A DNA stretch of 64,000 bases from Theobroma cacao (GCF_000208745.1 NC_030856.1:20002851-20066850), one strand, 5' to 3'. Positions 21,700 to 33,719 are shown, counted from the first letter of the stretch. Program-made: numbers and translations. The notes: generated by a model from the sequence alone, not told the origin.

Positions 21700-23190
21700 G
21701 TTTTTGCTTTTGAAAACGTTAAGGAAAAGATGGTAGAGGTGTGGGTGCAGATGGTGATTTTTCTTTTGAATTTTCAATAGATTTTTCAACCATAATTTCT
21801 TTTTCAGCATTTTTTTCAATTTCATTTTCAGCAGATTGCATTGAAATCTCAAAATTTAACACTTGATTACTTACCTCTTTACGTACCTCTTTTCCATTAC
21901 GGAGAGTGATTGCCATACAATGTTCCTTGCCTTTTCTTCTTGGGTTAGGTTCAATGTCACTTGGTCAGGTACCATAAGGTCTAGTATTTAAAGCATTGGC
22001 AAGTTGGCCTACTTGTATCTCAAGATTTCTAATTGAAGCTGCTTGATTGTGAATGGAGGCATCAGTCTTTATCATAAATGCATTAGTCTTTGTTATAAAT
22101 GCATCAGTCTTTGTCATGAATGCATCAGTCTTTGTTATGAACGGTATAAACATATCCTCCATTAAAGGCTTTTTCTCTGGCATAGGGGCTCTAGATGAAA
22201 ATCCAAGAGGAAAGTTTGACTTAGCTGCGGATGAAGACCCTTGGTTGTTATTCCATGACAAATTAAGATTATTCCTTTAACCGGGATTATAAGTGTTGGA
22301 ATAGGGATTAGTTTGTTGCTAATTTCCAATAAATTGACAAGACTCAAAATAGATGGGACAATTGTCATTGGAACGTTCTTCCCCACAAAATTCATATGTC
22401 ATAAAGGAGTTCTAAACAACATTAACACTCAGTTGATCTATTTTCTTTGCAAGAGAGGTCAATTGTGTAGAAACAGTGTTCATCACATCTAATTCATGAA
22501 TTCCAGCAATATTTCTTATACCCAATCTTTCAAATGGCCATTGATAATTATTAGAAGCTATCTCTTCGAGCAAATCATAAGCCTCATCAATGGATTTACT
22601 CATGAGTCCACCTCTAGTGGCAGCATCAATGGTAGTTCTAAAAAGTCCCAGCAAACCATTATAAAATGTTTGAACTTGTAGCCACTTAGATAATCCATGG
22701 TGAGGACACCTTCTTATTAAATCCTTATACCTCTCCCAAGCCTCATCTAGTGATTCAGAATCGAATTGCATGAAAGAAGTGATATCATTCCACATCTTCG
22801 CTGACTTTGCAGATGGGAAGAATTTTGCTAAGAATTTTTTAGCCAAATCATCCCAAGTATTAATGGAACCAGCAGGAAGCAAATTTAACCAACTTTTTGC
22901 TTTATCTCTTAATGAAAAAGGGAGAAGCCTCAATCTTATGGCATCATCAATAACACCATTAGCCTTGAATGTATCACAGATTTTCAAGAAATTTATAATA
23001 TGAGCATTCGAATCATCATTAGGCAAACCCCCAAACTGAACAGCAATCTAAATCATCTGAATGATTGATGGTTTAATTTCAAAGTTGTTGGCTTGAATAG
23101 GAGGTCTTCGAATACTAGAGTGGAGATTTTATACTTGTGGGACTACATAATCCCTCAAAGGCTTGGTCTCTTCTCTTGTTGATCAGCCAT
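21700..23190 (-). pseudogene. Gag of Athila-like copy 1
   Basis: Starts at MADQ (ATG complement at 23188-23190) about 0.2 kb inside the PBS. An early shift and a TAG at about 23048 (before IAVQFGG) break the N-terminus. From 23026 a 204-residue open segment carries the gag core: AIRLRLLPFSLRDKAKSWLNLLPAGSINTWDDL, KFLAKFFPSAKSAKM, DEAWERYKDLIRRCPHHGL, QTFYNGLL, SNNYQWPFER. Downstream are a CGEER...NCP...C stretch, a 7-residue repeat (see 22059-22142) and an acidic, Lys-rich C-terminus to about 21700. Stop and frame changes near 22410, 22280 and 21960. Confidence 0.85.
22059..22142 (-). repeat. 21-bp coding tandem repeat in Athila-like gag
   Basis: Four consecutive units of 21 bp (plus-strand GCATCAGTCTTTGTCATGAAT and variants) encode repeats of TKTDAFM/I on the minus strand. 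The third copy of the element (from about 36223) has only two degraded units, so the array has expanded or contracted between copies. The total is in frame. Confidence 0.8.
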
Positions 23191-23402
23191 TATTTTACTT
23201 GGAGCAGAAACTTTTTCATTTTTCCTCCGAAGTCTTCAAAATTTTTTTTCGATTTCTAGATCAAAAGGAATAATTTTCAAATTTCGAGCTCTTCGCAAAC
23301 AACGACCAAAAGTACTTGAAAAATTAAAGAAAAGAAAAGTCTAGATTTAAATTAAGAATGCTTGGTATTAATAATATTAACAAGAAATAATTACAAATGA
23401 AT

Positions 23403-23420
23403 TCCCCGGCAACAGCACCA
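23403..23420 (-). promoter_or_regulatory. Primer-binding site for Asp tRNA
   Basis: The plus strand reads CCCCGGCAACAGCACCA (23404-23420), differing at two G-to-A positions from the 3' end of plant tRNA-Asp(GUC), CCCCGGCAACGGCGCCA. It lies six bases from the LTR end at 23427. Asp tRNA priming is known for Athila-type elements. Confidence 0.85.
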
Positions 23421-23426
23421 AAAACT

Positions 23427-24855
23427 TGTTGTTCAATTTTTTACTCACGCAAGTGCACGTATCGCAAAGATAAAATAGAGATAAGTAGAGTGTCAATCCC
23501 ATAGAGAATTGAATTAATTCTTATTGCTAACTACTAAAATTAACACACCTTAATTTTAACTAAACAATTAAAATTAAAAAGGAAAATTTAAATTAATAAA
23601 ATAAAATCTATAACTAAAACTAATATAAAATCTATTCGCAAATTTACTTTATTAAATTCTAGTGACTACTAGACCTAAGATTATGATATCCCTCGATACT
23701 TCATTTGAATATTGTCTCTCTCTTTTAACTTATTTTAATGGATTAAGTTGCTAACCTAGAGTCCCAAATTATTTACAAGTCTCTGTCGAGTTTCTTATAA
23801 AAATAACTCTCCCAATTAATTTACTATATGTCTATGCAAATTATAGTGAAGAAAGATTCATGAAGTTTATGCTCTAATTTTGGCTATGTATGGCAATTAG
23901 AAGCATTAAGAACAGAATAAAATAAACAAATTAAATCCATCAAACATAAGCAAAAGTGAGATAAATAAATTAGACTACATATTAAGTTCAATCATAATCT
24001 TAGATAAACAATTTAGCTCCCCATCAAGTCACACATCATCATCAAATTAAAGTTAATCATCAAAACCCAAACCAAGAAAACAAAATAACAACAAAAAGAT
24101 AAAAGGAACCCAAGAGTTGAATTCTTGATCTCCAAATTTCTTGAATTCTTCAATTTCTTCTTTAGCTCCAATGAGACCTTTCTTTAATGACTTTGTGGCT
24201 TGATTTCAGCTCTCAATCTGTTGTTTCGTTCTCCCTTTTAAAAGTCCTTCAAAAGGTTGTTTTTATAGTGCTTTGAATTTAAGCCAAGTTGAGTGAAGAA
24301 AGAATTCAATTCGAACTAGAATTTCCTCATTAGAATATGTGGGCCATGGCCTACTTTCTCCAAAGCCTTGGCCTTGACCATTTAAATAGTAAAAATCGTA
24401 ATTGTTCTAGGACTACTGCAGTGTTTCAACTTCGACAGAAGTTTTGACCACATTCCAAGCCAAACTAGGTAAAGTGGTAAACATGAAAGTTGTATCTTTT
24501 TCTCTTAGCTTTCCAATGATCTAGAATTACTTCATTTAGAGTTCTATAGAGAGAGTTATGGCCAAAATATCGAAACACATGCAATGAAAGTCTGCACCTT
24601 GAAATTGCTCTTCTTTTTCCACTAAAATTCTTCTTTCATCAAGCACCTGCAAAAGTACAAACAAATCAATAACAACCTATCTTAATCACATTAACACCAA
24701 ATTAAGCATAAAATTAACTAAGATTAGATTAACTCACCTAAATTAAATAATTTAAAATAATTAAATAAAAACTACTAATTTTATGCATTACTATAAGAAC
24801 TACGCTAAATTACTATCAAAATTAAGCCTAAATAACTCTATATCATAGAGTTATC
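23427..24855 (-). repeat. Athila-like LTR copy 2 (1429 bp), shared by two internal regions
   Basis: Limits TGTTGTTCAA (23427) and ATAGAGTTATCA (24855). On its left is a PBS (so it acts as 5' LTR of copy 1). On its right is a polypurine tract AAGTTTGGGAGTG (24856-24868, minus sense), so it is also the 3' LTR of the next copy. It lacks a block of about 110 bp present in copy 1 (the GTGTATGTTTACCCTATATG...GTGGCCAGT part, 17485-17625). Confidence 0.85.
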
Positions 24856-26340
24856 ACACTCCCAAACTTAACATTTTGCTAGTCCTCGAGCAAACATAGA
24901 AAACAAGTTAAAACTTAATATTTTGCTAGTCCTCGAGCAAAACATAGAAAAGAAACTGACTTATGAAAATCAAATTCAATTAATGAAAACTAAAATAAAT
25001 ATAGTTACTACTACTATTACTATTACTACCAGAGATAAAGTGCACTAACTCAATGATTCTCTATAATTTCTTCAAAAGTATGTCTATCAATCATTAACCT
25101 AAGGAAAAATATAGACATAATTTAAATACACGTTTCAATTCTAATGTAAGCACATTTTCGAATGGATTTCTGTGTGTGTGTGAATCTTTTACCAAAAGTA
25201 TCATGATATCCAGATAAGTTTATGCCAATACAAATTTTAAATTAGTAATAAATTCCTTAGGTTTACTTTTCATCTTTCTCTCCCATTAATGTAGACTAAT
25301 ACAAAGTTAGGCATTAATAGGACTTTATAAAGTTTGTAATGTATGGTTAGGGTCAAGGTAGGATAAAGGATATTACTGTAGCTCAAATCACCCTAAGCAC
25401 ATAATTATTTTAGGACCTATATATAAAGCTCCATTTTCCTTCTCCTAGTACACCTTTTCTTCCACGTTTGAACTTTTCTTTTTTTTTTCAACACATTTTT
25501 TTTAACAATTCCACACCCCCAAACTTATTTTCTTTGTATTGTATGTAGTGGGGTTATTTATCACATTTTGAACTTTATTTTTTTTTCACATCAGCATCAC
25601 CTTTCCAACTTTTTTAACATTTAGCTCAATCAATATTTCCTAAAATAATATACATGCTTAGAAGTGAGGGTTGTAAAATTGAAAAATTAATTTTAAGGCT
25701 AAGCTCAATTATTATGTAGTTAAATAAAGAAAAGGGAAATTAGGCTCAAAAGGGATATACTAGGATTACAAATTTAACAAGGTAGGCTTTTTAGGCTCAA
25801 ATAGTCCAAAGATGGCTTAAATCATCTCCCTAACTAAGTATTACCTAGGATTTCACTTCGAGAAAAAATCAAGCAAATTCTAAAATTTATGACATAATCT
25901 AAAATTCACATGAATATAAATCTTCTTTAGATATTTAGAATAATTCAAAGTAAAAGATACAGTGCTCAAAATTGTGAAAATCACATTCTAACAATGATAC
26001 TTAATAAAAGCATTTAGGATGAATCCACACAAAAACCAATTAACCAGAAGCTAAGAATTCAAGACAACTAGTTATCATCATTAGATGGAGAAATCATCGA
26101 AAAAAATTGGCACAACTTTATTGTAGATTCCTAAAATTCAAACAAGTAATAAATTCATTTACCAACTAATCTTAAATTATTTATAAAAATAAATATGCAT
26201 ACAAGTAAAATTAAATTTAAAACTTTAATAGAATATTCACCACCACAAAAATAAATTAACCCCGCCAAACTTAAACTAAACATTGTCCTTAATATTAGAA
26301 AAAATAAAAGAAAGGTAAATAATACTCCTTTGATGGTTAG
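24856..26340 (-). other. Athila-like 3' untranslated region (second copy)
   Basis: Parallel to 18541-20040. It begins with the polypurine tract. A short duplication (the AAACTTAA...TTTTGCTAGTCCTCGAGCAAA phrase occurs twice, 24865-24955) is absent from the first copy. A short TAC array lies at 25006-25031. No open frame. Confidence 0.65.
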
Positions 26341-26354
26341 ATGAATCTGGAGAA

Positions 26355-29300
26355 GCTTTGATCTTCTTCCTCGTCACCATCATCCTCTACATCATTATCC
26401 TCATTTTCTTCTATCTCATTAGCACCGATAAGAAGATTAGGTGCCGGTGGAAAAGTAGACATATCCATTCCCATAAAAGCACCATAAGCTCAAAATATGT
26501 GGTCCATATGTTGATTACATTAGCTTTGATAAGCCATGTGTTGCTCAAATTATTGTCCAAGGTTCTCAACTAGGTGCTCAAGGTTCTCAATTTTTTAGGT
26601 TATTGACAATTGTTGGTGCCTTGGTCGAGAGGGTGGAGGATGATGTGTAAAAGAAGAACTACCCCTAGTAGCAGTTTGAGATTGTCTAAGGATGAGATTA
26701 AGATCAATTGAAAGTTTAGGGTGCAATAACTCCTCACTAACATCCCAATGTACACCAGCTTGTTTGCACATAACTGTAATCATAGAAGGGAACCACAAGC
26801 CTTCACGCTTTGATTTTGCAGTGTGAGTCATGGCTTTTGTAAATTATGTGACCAATATCAATTTTGCATCTAGTCATGATTAAATGAATGAGAATGACTC
26901 GATCTTTTGTGACATCACTAGTATATGTGGTAGGAAGTAATTTGGAAGCAACAAAATACAACCATATCTTAGAAGTTGGTTTCATCACAGTCCTTTTGAA
27001 TGAAACTAGTGCATTATTGAAGAATCGCCATTAAGCACCCTTATCATAGAGTATATTAATAATATCATCCCAATTCTTATGCTTAGCCTAATATTAACCA
27101 TATCCATTGTTTTCAATATCACGAGTTTCATAAAATTCATTGATGGCATAGATCGAGAATGGAACTAATTTACTTCTCACAAAAACAAAACCATTAGTAG
27201 CTTCAACAGTGTTAGAGTAAAATTCTCTTACCAAAGGGATACTTGCAACTGCTGGCGAGGCACAAAATTTTTGCTAGTGGTAGCCATCAATTATTGGTGG
27301 AATGTCAAGGTGTCTAATCAACCCTTGATCCAGTCCTCGTTCGAGTATTGCAATTTTTTTGCAAGAGAACTTGTGTGTCTAGCCACAGCATCAATTGACA
27401 CAAATTGAGTATGATCAAACGTACTAGTTGTAAAACCCAACCCTATAAACACATGTCATGACATACATGCACTGAGTAGCATGTTATTATGCTAGGAAAG
27501 CACCTAAAAATAGACGAAACCCGGTATTATACATAACGATACACTTGAGTTGATTTAACCTCAAACTAGTTCAAATAGGAATCGTATGATGAAATTTAAT
27601 ATTTTACAGTCCAGGAATGACTAAAAATGATTGTTCGGAGTTCGAGGGTTCATTTGGGGTAAAATTGGAAATTTAGATGTTCAGGGGCAAAATCGTCTTT
27701 TGCAACCTAAGATAATAATTTGATCATGGAGTGAAATTTTTGACCAAGATTAACTATTTGGAGTATAATTTAATGATAGGAAGTGAAAAAATTTATCTTT
27801 GGTGATTTTTGGAGTGTAGGGGTAAAATTGTAATTTTACCACTCGCGAATAAAATTTGAGATTTTGAGAGAATTTAGATCAAATTTGACAAATTGGAGAA
27901 TGGTATGAGTATAAGGGATGAAAAATATGTCGATGGGCGATTTTTCAGTTTTTTGGGCAAAAATATAATTTTTCACTTTTACGGGGGTAAAAATGTAAAT
28001 TTTAAAAATTACTCCACCGAGACTTTGGATAAGTCTGAGAATTTTATCTAAGCTATGAGTATGTGGGACAAGTGTATGGTGAAAATTTGGAAACAAATGG
28101 ATGAAATTTTAAAAATGGGCCAATGGGAAAGTGACACGTGGTATTTTTTTAATGATATAATATTATTTTAATGAAAAGTCAGCCCATTTAAACCCCATTT
28201 TAAGTGCTGGCCGGCCATAAGGGAGAACAAGAGAGAAAATAGAGAGGAAAGGAAGAAAAAAAGAAAAACCAAAGAGAAACAAGAAAATTCAAAGGGGAAT
28301 TCACGTTTTTCGCCCGTTTACGCGTCTAACGGTAAGATTTTTTGACTTTAGATTGATTTCTACCTTTCTTATACCTTTGTTTCCATTTAGCATGCTTGAG
28401 GAGAGAGATCTAAAATTGACATCAAGGGCTGGACGAAATTCTAGGGGAGAGATTTTGAAATTTTTTGGTTTTGATTTTTCGTTAAATTGGTAGTTTTAGT
28501 TAGTTAAATGTGTTTAGAAATTAAATTGGGCAAGAAAGCATTAAATTTCACAATACCCACCCTTGGCCGAATATGCAATGAGGTACAATGATGATGATCT
28601 GATTTTTATTCTAAGAAAAATGAAAAGAAAATGATGAAAAATGGTTAAATGTGATAGAAAAACAAAGTAGAAAATTTACCGAGTTAATGTCCCATTTTTG
28701 GCTGAATTTTCCAAGGAGGAAAGTGAACTGATTTTGGTGACTTTAGAAAGTTATTGGATGATATTTAATGTTTAGAAATGTTGGAGAGAGAATGGGACGA
28801 TTTAGAGTTAAAATGGAGCGCGTTAGCAATTTATCGGGTAAAGTGCTAAAAATAGGTTAATACCGCGTTTAAGCCATTTTTGGCTATTGCATTTCATACC
28901 ATGCATTAGTATAGGATTTAAGTCAAATATATAGTGATTTAGCATTAATGTGATGAATTGAGTAAATTTTTGCAATGTGTTTAGGAGGAGAGCCTTCCGG
29001 TAAAGGCAAAGAAATCGTACCCGACGAGTAGTTATCGGGGCACCTAAAAAGTAATTAGTTTGTACAAATGGTGGGTAAACCTATTATTATTGTGAATTAT
29101 CTAGAGTTATTTTAAAAATGCTCTTTATGTATTTTATGAAACGAAAATGAGATTAAAACAGGATTTTTGATGTTTTAGAAATAAATGTGACAAAAAAATA
29201 TATATTGTGTTGATTATGAAATTGAATAATTGGAGGCTGTTAATTGTCTTAAAAATTATATAGTTTCCTATGAATGGCTTATGAGATATAAGTATATGTG

Positions 29301-30440
29301 GCAATATTTTGTAAGTGCATTGGGAAATTTATGTAAGTTGTTTTTACTATGCAGACTGGATAAATAAATAAAAGTCACGTTATACTGTCAAAATTTTATT
29401 AAAATTGGTGGGTTAGTCACTGCAGTGACGAGTTTTCGTGGACTGCCTATTAGAGGGGCACGATAAACCCGGTTATATAGTTACTCCGGTTGTAGAGGCG
29501 AGAAGGGAAACTCCCGAGGTAGTATTAGAGTTCACTTCACGTCGAACCCCCACGTGAATGTGTAACTCGGCCAATGCCAAGGAACGGCTTGTTTTAAAAA
29601 TAAAAATGTGTTTCACATGTAAATGTTATAACAACCTTGGCGGACTCGGTTAGATGCCTCGGCCAAGGTATCCTCGAGGATTAGTTTTGGCTTGAGTCTT
29701 GTTTTCTTTTATAAAAAACATAAGCCTTAATAACTGTTTTGGTAGATTACAAGTATTTTATGGTTTAAGAAATAAATTGAAAACATTATGAAATAGTTTG
29801 TGATTTGTTGTTTAAACTTGTCTCCCTATTACTCGCCTTTATATATTTATGATAATGTTTGTTTACTCATTGGGATTGCAAAATCTCACCCACCTCCTTT
29901 CTAAACATTTCAGGTCTGTGGTAGCTTGTAGATACCCTATTTTGTCGATGATTCCAGTTGACATCTCTACCACACAGACAGTAGGTTTCTAGCACTAACA
30001 CTGGGTGTATTTTGGGCCACTTGTTATTGTAACCATTATTGTACATTATAACTTTGTAAATTTTTGTATGTGTGAATTTATTTTACTTACACATTACAAA
30101 AGATTTCTTACATGTGTTTCTATAAATATTGTTTTATATAAAAAAAATGCTATATTTTAATCAATATTTTGAATAGTGATATTTATCTATAAATCCTTTT
30201 AAAATATTTTTGTCTTTTGATTTACTTGAGCAGGAAACTACTAGAAATTGTTTAAAATGGAATGTTTAAAAACGATTGCTCACAGAAAAGGCAAGAAACT
30301 GATATGTAAGCCTTGCGGGGTTTTGATTGGCATTTCGAGTAATGAGTGTCAATTGGGACATCGCGACGATTGTCATGGGCCCGAGGGAGGTTCCGGGTCG
30401 TGACACCAGTGGAATTTTGTCTTGATCCTTTGGGTGCCAT
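26355..30440 (-). pseudogene. Env-like/putative plant transposon protein gene, split by solo LTR
   Basis: Starts at MAPKGSRQNSTG (ATG complement 30438-30440), is interrupted at 30405 by the chromovirus solo LTR, and resumes at 27428 with HTQFVSIDAVARHTSSLAKK. It continues with LVREFYSNTVEATNGFVFVRSKLVPFSIYAINEFYETRDIEN, VMKPTSKIWLYFVASKLLPTTYTSDVTKDRVILIHLIM, HTAKSKREGLWFPSMITVMCKQAGV. These blocks match the putative plant transposon protein domain found as a third ORF downstream of pol in Athila-like elements, at the place of the env-like gene. The acidic C-terminus runs to about 26355. Stops at about 27306, 27270, 27090, 27030 and 26800 break it. No signal peptide or transmembrane segment was evident, so an envelope role is doubtful. 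Confidence 0.7.
27429..30405 (+). repeat. Chromovirus (Tekay/Del-like) solo LTR with TSD (2977 bp)
   Basis: Limits TGTAAAACCCAACCC (27429) and GGTTCCGGGTCGTGACA (30405). It is flanked by CTAGT (27424-27428) and CCAGT (30406-30410), a 5-bp target duplication with one C/T difference. No internal region, PBS or second LTR is present, so it is a solo LTR left by LTR-LTR recombination. CCAAT (28120-28124), CACGTG (28135-28140) and GGCCGGCC (28209-28216) are conserved. It interrupts the env-like gene near codon 12. Confidence 0.9.
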
Positions 30441-31140
30441 TCTCAAATTTCCTACAATTCATTCTCAACCAAAAGAAAAGAAAAGAAAGGTACCAACAAA
30501 ACACAATAGACCATCAACAATATTAGTTCATATGTCTTCTTATCATAAAATAATGCCCATAGTATCAAGTAAAAATCCACTAATTACAATACTTTTAGAC
30601 TACAAGGCATATAAAAAATAATTTAAAATCAAGAAACTTACCCATATTCCCCAATTTCAACTTATCTTTGAAATTTAAAGCACAAAACCAAACAACCTAT
30701 CATACCCATATAATTAAGCACAATGTCTCAAGAATCATCAATTCCCATCACAAATTTCCAACAAAATAAAAATATGAAGGAAGTCAACAATAATAAAAAT
30801 AGAAGAAGAAAAGAGAAAGGAAGAAAAAAGTAAAGAAAGAAAAAGAGAAGAGAAAAAGAAAAAAAATAAATACAAAAATATTAAAACTTACTTGATATTT
30901 AGAGCAAACATGTTGAACATATGTTTGGGCAATGGGTAAGGAGGAATAAAGATGAAAAGGGAATAACAATGATGTGAAAAATAAAGGAGAGACGGAAAGG
31001 GATGGATAAAAGAAAAGAAAGAAAAATGCATAAATTTCCACTAAGAGAGGAGATAGGTGTGCTGGAGGGGTGCGGGGTATATATAAGGGGAGTGAGGGCT
31101 TCTTTATTGTGGCAGCCCAAATAAGGGGGGGGGGGGTTTG
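30441..31140 (-). other. Spacer upstream of the env-like gene, with poly-G run
   Basis: Pyrimidine-rich on the minus strand (long TTC/CTT runs, about 30780-31030), which resembles a polypyrimidine tract before a splice acceptor or a leader. GGCAGCCC (31111-31118) and a 12-G run (31125-31136) stand against the LTR fragment that begins at 31141. The pyrimidine-rich frames here are low-complexity and not credible proteins. Confidence 0.5.
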
Positions 31141-32035
31141 TGTTGTTGATTTCTCACGCAAGTGCATGTATCGTTAACAAGTAATACAGTAATGAATAGA
31201 GTATCGTTCCTACAAAGAATTTTTTTAATTTCTACTATTAACTACTAAAATTAACACACCCTAATTTTATTCAAACAACCAAATTTTAAAATTATTAAAA
31301 AGAAAAATTAAAACTACTAAACTGAAACTTTAATCAACTACCAGACCTAATATTATGATGTTCTTCAATAATTTATCTGATTATTGTCTCTCTCTCTTAA
31401 CTTAGTTTAATAGATTAAGTTGCTAACCTAGAGTCCTAAATTATTTACAAGTCTCTGTCGAGTTTCTCATAAAAATACCTTTCCCAATTAATTTATCATA
31501 TGTCTATGCAAATTAAATTGAGGAAAGATTCATTAAGTTTGTGCTCTAATCCTGGCTACATATGGCTTATAAGTGTATGTCTACCTTTTATGCAAATCAA
31601 ATCACCTAATCAACTAAGTGTATTTGATCATACGCTATTTTATTTCTACCTAAATCTCCTTCGTCAAGGTTTAACCTAGGTTTCCAATTCAATCTAATTG
31701 GTGATCAGGCAATTAGAAGCATTAAGAACATAATAAAATAAACAACTTAAATCTATCAAACATAAGTAAAAGAGAGATAAATAATTCAGACTACATATTG
31801 AGTTCAATCATAACCTTAGATTAACAATTTAATTCCCCATCAAGTCACATATCATCATTAAATAAAGTTTAAATAATAAAAACAAGAGAATAAGAGAATA
31901 ACAAAAAGATAAAAAATCCAAGGATTGTATTCTTGATCTCCAAATCTCCTTGAATCTTTCAAATTCCTTTAATGACTCTGTGGCTTGACTTTCAAATGTT
32001 AATCTGGTGTTTCTTTTACTCTCTTCTTTACTTAT
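31141..32035 (-). repeat. Athila-like LTR copy 3, truncated
   Basis: Begins TGTTGTTGATTTCTCACGC and follows the other LTRs to about the TTAATCTGGTGTTTCTTT phrase (cf. 17930), then stops; the last 0.6 kb is missing. It most resembles copy 4 (37545). Matching GC-rich GGCAGCCC sequence lies on both sides (31111 and 32113), so it appears inserted into the pol-env spacer. Its far boundary and a TSD could not be fixed. Confidence 0.65.
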
Positions 32036-32089
32036 ACTTACGTGAATAGAAAATTGAACAACACTTACCCCTTCCTAATTTTTTTTTTG

Positions 32090-32455
32090 TGTGTGGGTTG
32101 CCCAAAGTTGGCAGCCCACAAAACACAGGGCCACAGCCTACCCCTAGTGGGTGTCATGACCCTAGCTTCATAAAGTCACGAGGTTGCAGCCTCACTTAGC
32201 AAGCACCATAGCCTATGTTGATTTGTTTCGCTAGGCTGCAACCTCCCCTTGAGGATGATGCAGCCTACCCCTTTCTTTTTTTTTTTGTGGTCTACCTAAA
32301 GTTGGCAGCCCACAAAACACGAGGCCACTCCCTACCTATAATGAGTGCCGAGACCCTTATTCCCTAAAATTGAGATGCTGCAGCACACGTTGTGGCAAGT
32401 GCAAGAGGTCACAGCCTCCCTAGCGGGAGCCGCAGCCTAACCCCTTCAAAAAAAT
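32090..32455 (-). repeat. GC-rich duplicated block (about 195-bp units) in the pol-env spacer
   Basis: Two imperfect units begin near 32093 and 32287, each with AAGTTGGCAGCCCACAAAAC followed by GGCCAC..CCTACC, GCAGCCT and similar. Related blocks occur at 20318-20460. Their high GC content contrasts with the AT-rich surroundings. No frame stays open. Confidence 0.65.
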
Positions 32456-32699
32456 TTTTTATTATGAAATTTTTTTAATGAAAGGGTTGTACATGTACTT
32501 GTAAAATAAAATAAAATGTTAATAATTTAAAATACTTAAAAATAAATAAAAGATAATATAATAAAGTTTGTTAGAGTGCTTGGATTGCCTCTCAAAAAGT
32601 GCTTGATTTATAGTCTTCGACTTGATTTTCTCTGATTCAAATTGCGTCGATAAGCATGATTGAGGACCTTTAATGATCGAAATTGCCACTGTAATAGTG

Positions 32700-33300
32700 C
32701 TTTAATTGTTGCCCATTCACTTTGAAGGTTGATTTATCATTAGCTGCCTCCACTGCTCCATGAGGATATACTTTCATCACAATGAAAGGTCCAAACCAAC
32801 GAGATTTTAACTTTTTACGAAATAATCTCAAACGAGAATTGTATAGGTGAACATGTTGGCTAGGCTTAAACCTTCTCTTTATGATTTTCTAGTCATGCCA
32901 TCATTTTGTCTTCTCTTTGTAGATTCTTGCACTTTTATAAGTTTTTTGACGAAATTCATTTATCTCATTAAGTTGCAAAAGATGTTTTTCTCTGGCTGTT
33001 TGAAGATCAAAATTAAGCTTTTTAATTGCCCAATATGCCTTGTGTTCAAGCTCTACTGGAAGATGACAAGCTTTTTCAAACACCAATCTATAAGGAGACA
33101 TCCTAATTAGAGTTTTATATATAATTCTATATGCCCACAATGCATCATCCAATTTTTTCAACCAATCTTTTCTGGAAGGACAAACAATCTTCTCCAAAAT
33201 TCTTTTAATTTCTCTATTTGAAATTTCAGCTTGGCCACTTGTTTGGGGATGATATGTAGTGGCTATTTTGTGTTTGACTCCATATCTAGAGCCATAATTA
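32700..33300 (-). pseudogene. Integrase remnant of Athila-like copy 3
   Basis: Resumes abruptly after RNase H at [36 protein letters not shown], which contains only the final catalytic Glu of the DDE triad. It continues into [54 protein letters not shown] and a decayed C-terminus. The HHCC zinc finger and both catalytic Asp residues are deleted at about 33300, so the enzyme is dead. Confidence 0.8.
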
Positions 33301-33719
33301 GTGATAGTTCACAAAATCAGCATACCATGTCAAATTTTTTTGCTTCTTGACATGAAACAATTGCTCATGAGGAAAGGCCTCATTGATCACATTTGAATTC
33401 CTAATTTGTTCCCCATTCTTCAATCTAGCTAAATGATCTGCCACTTGATTTCTTGTACCTCTTCTATCTCGAATTTCTAAGTCGAATTCTTGAAGCAAAA
33501 GTACCCATCTTATCAAGCGTGGTTTTGCATCTTTTTCTCAATTAAATATTTAATAGTTACATGGTCAGCGTAAACAATTACTTTACTACCAACAAGATAG
33601 GAGCGAAATTTAACAAAAGTGAAAACAATAGCAAGCAACTCCTTTTCAATTGTGGTGTAATTTGCTTGAGCCTCATTCAATGTTCTATTAGCATAATAAA
33701 TAGGATGCAAAATCTTCAC
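33298..33719 (-). pseudogene. RNase H and pol linker of Athila-like copy 3
   Basis: IYYANRTLNEAQANYTTIEKELLAIVFTFVKFRSYLVGSKVIVYADHVTIKYL carries the TTIEKELLA Glu block and the YADH Asp block of gypsy RNase H. It is followed by a frame change (about 33514) and [30 protein letters not shown], the end of the domain. It then runs to YADFVNYH, where the integrase deletion begins. Confidence 0.8.

Larger units (their letters stand above)
17032..24855 (-). mobile_element. Athila-like Ty3/gypsy deletion derivative, minus strand
   Basis: 5' LTR 24855-23427, PBS for Asp tRNA (23420-23403), gag, protease, an integrase C-terminal scrap, a 3' untranslated region and 3' LTR 18540-17032. RT, RNase H, most of integrase and nearly all of the env-like gene are gone, so the element is non-autonomous. 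The gag, the CDLGA protease motif and tRNA-Asp priming resemble the Athila lineage; that lineage call is inference. The LTR at 23427-24855 is directly followed on its other side by the 3' region of a second copy, so the two copies share it. Flanks CATAC (17027-17031) and CACTC (24856-24860) do not form a TSD, which supports an LTR-sharing origin. Confidence 0.8.

Noticed and set aside
26355..30440. Env-like gene as a true viral envelope
   Set aside because: No signal peptide, transmembrane helix or fusion motif was seen; the recognised blocks match the putative plant transposon protein domain instead.
30784..31167. Phe/Ser/Pro-rich open frame of about 127 residues
   Set aside because: It is low-complexity pyrimidine-rich sequence in the Athila-like spacer, with overlapping frames on the same strand and no domain; unlikely to be a gene.
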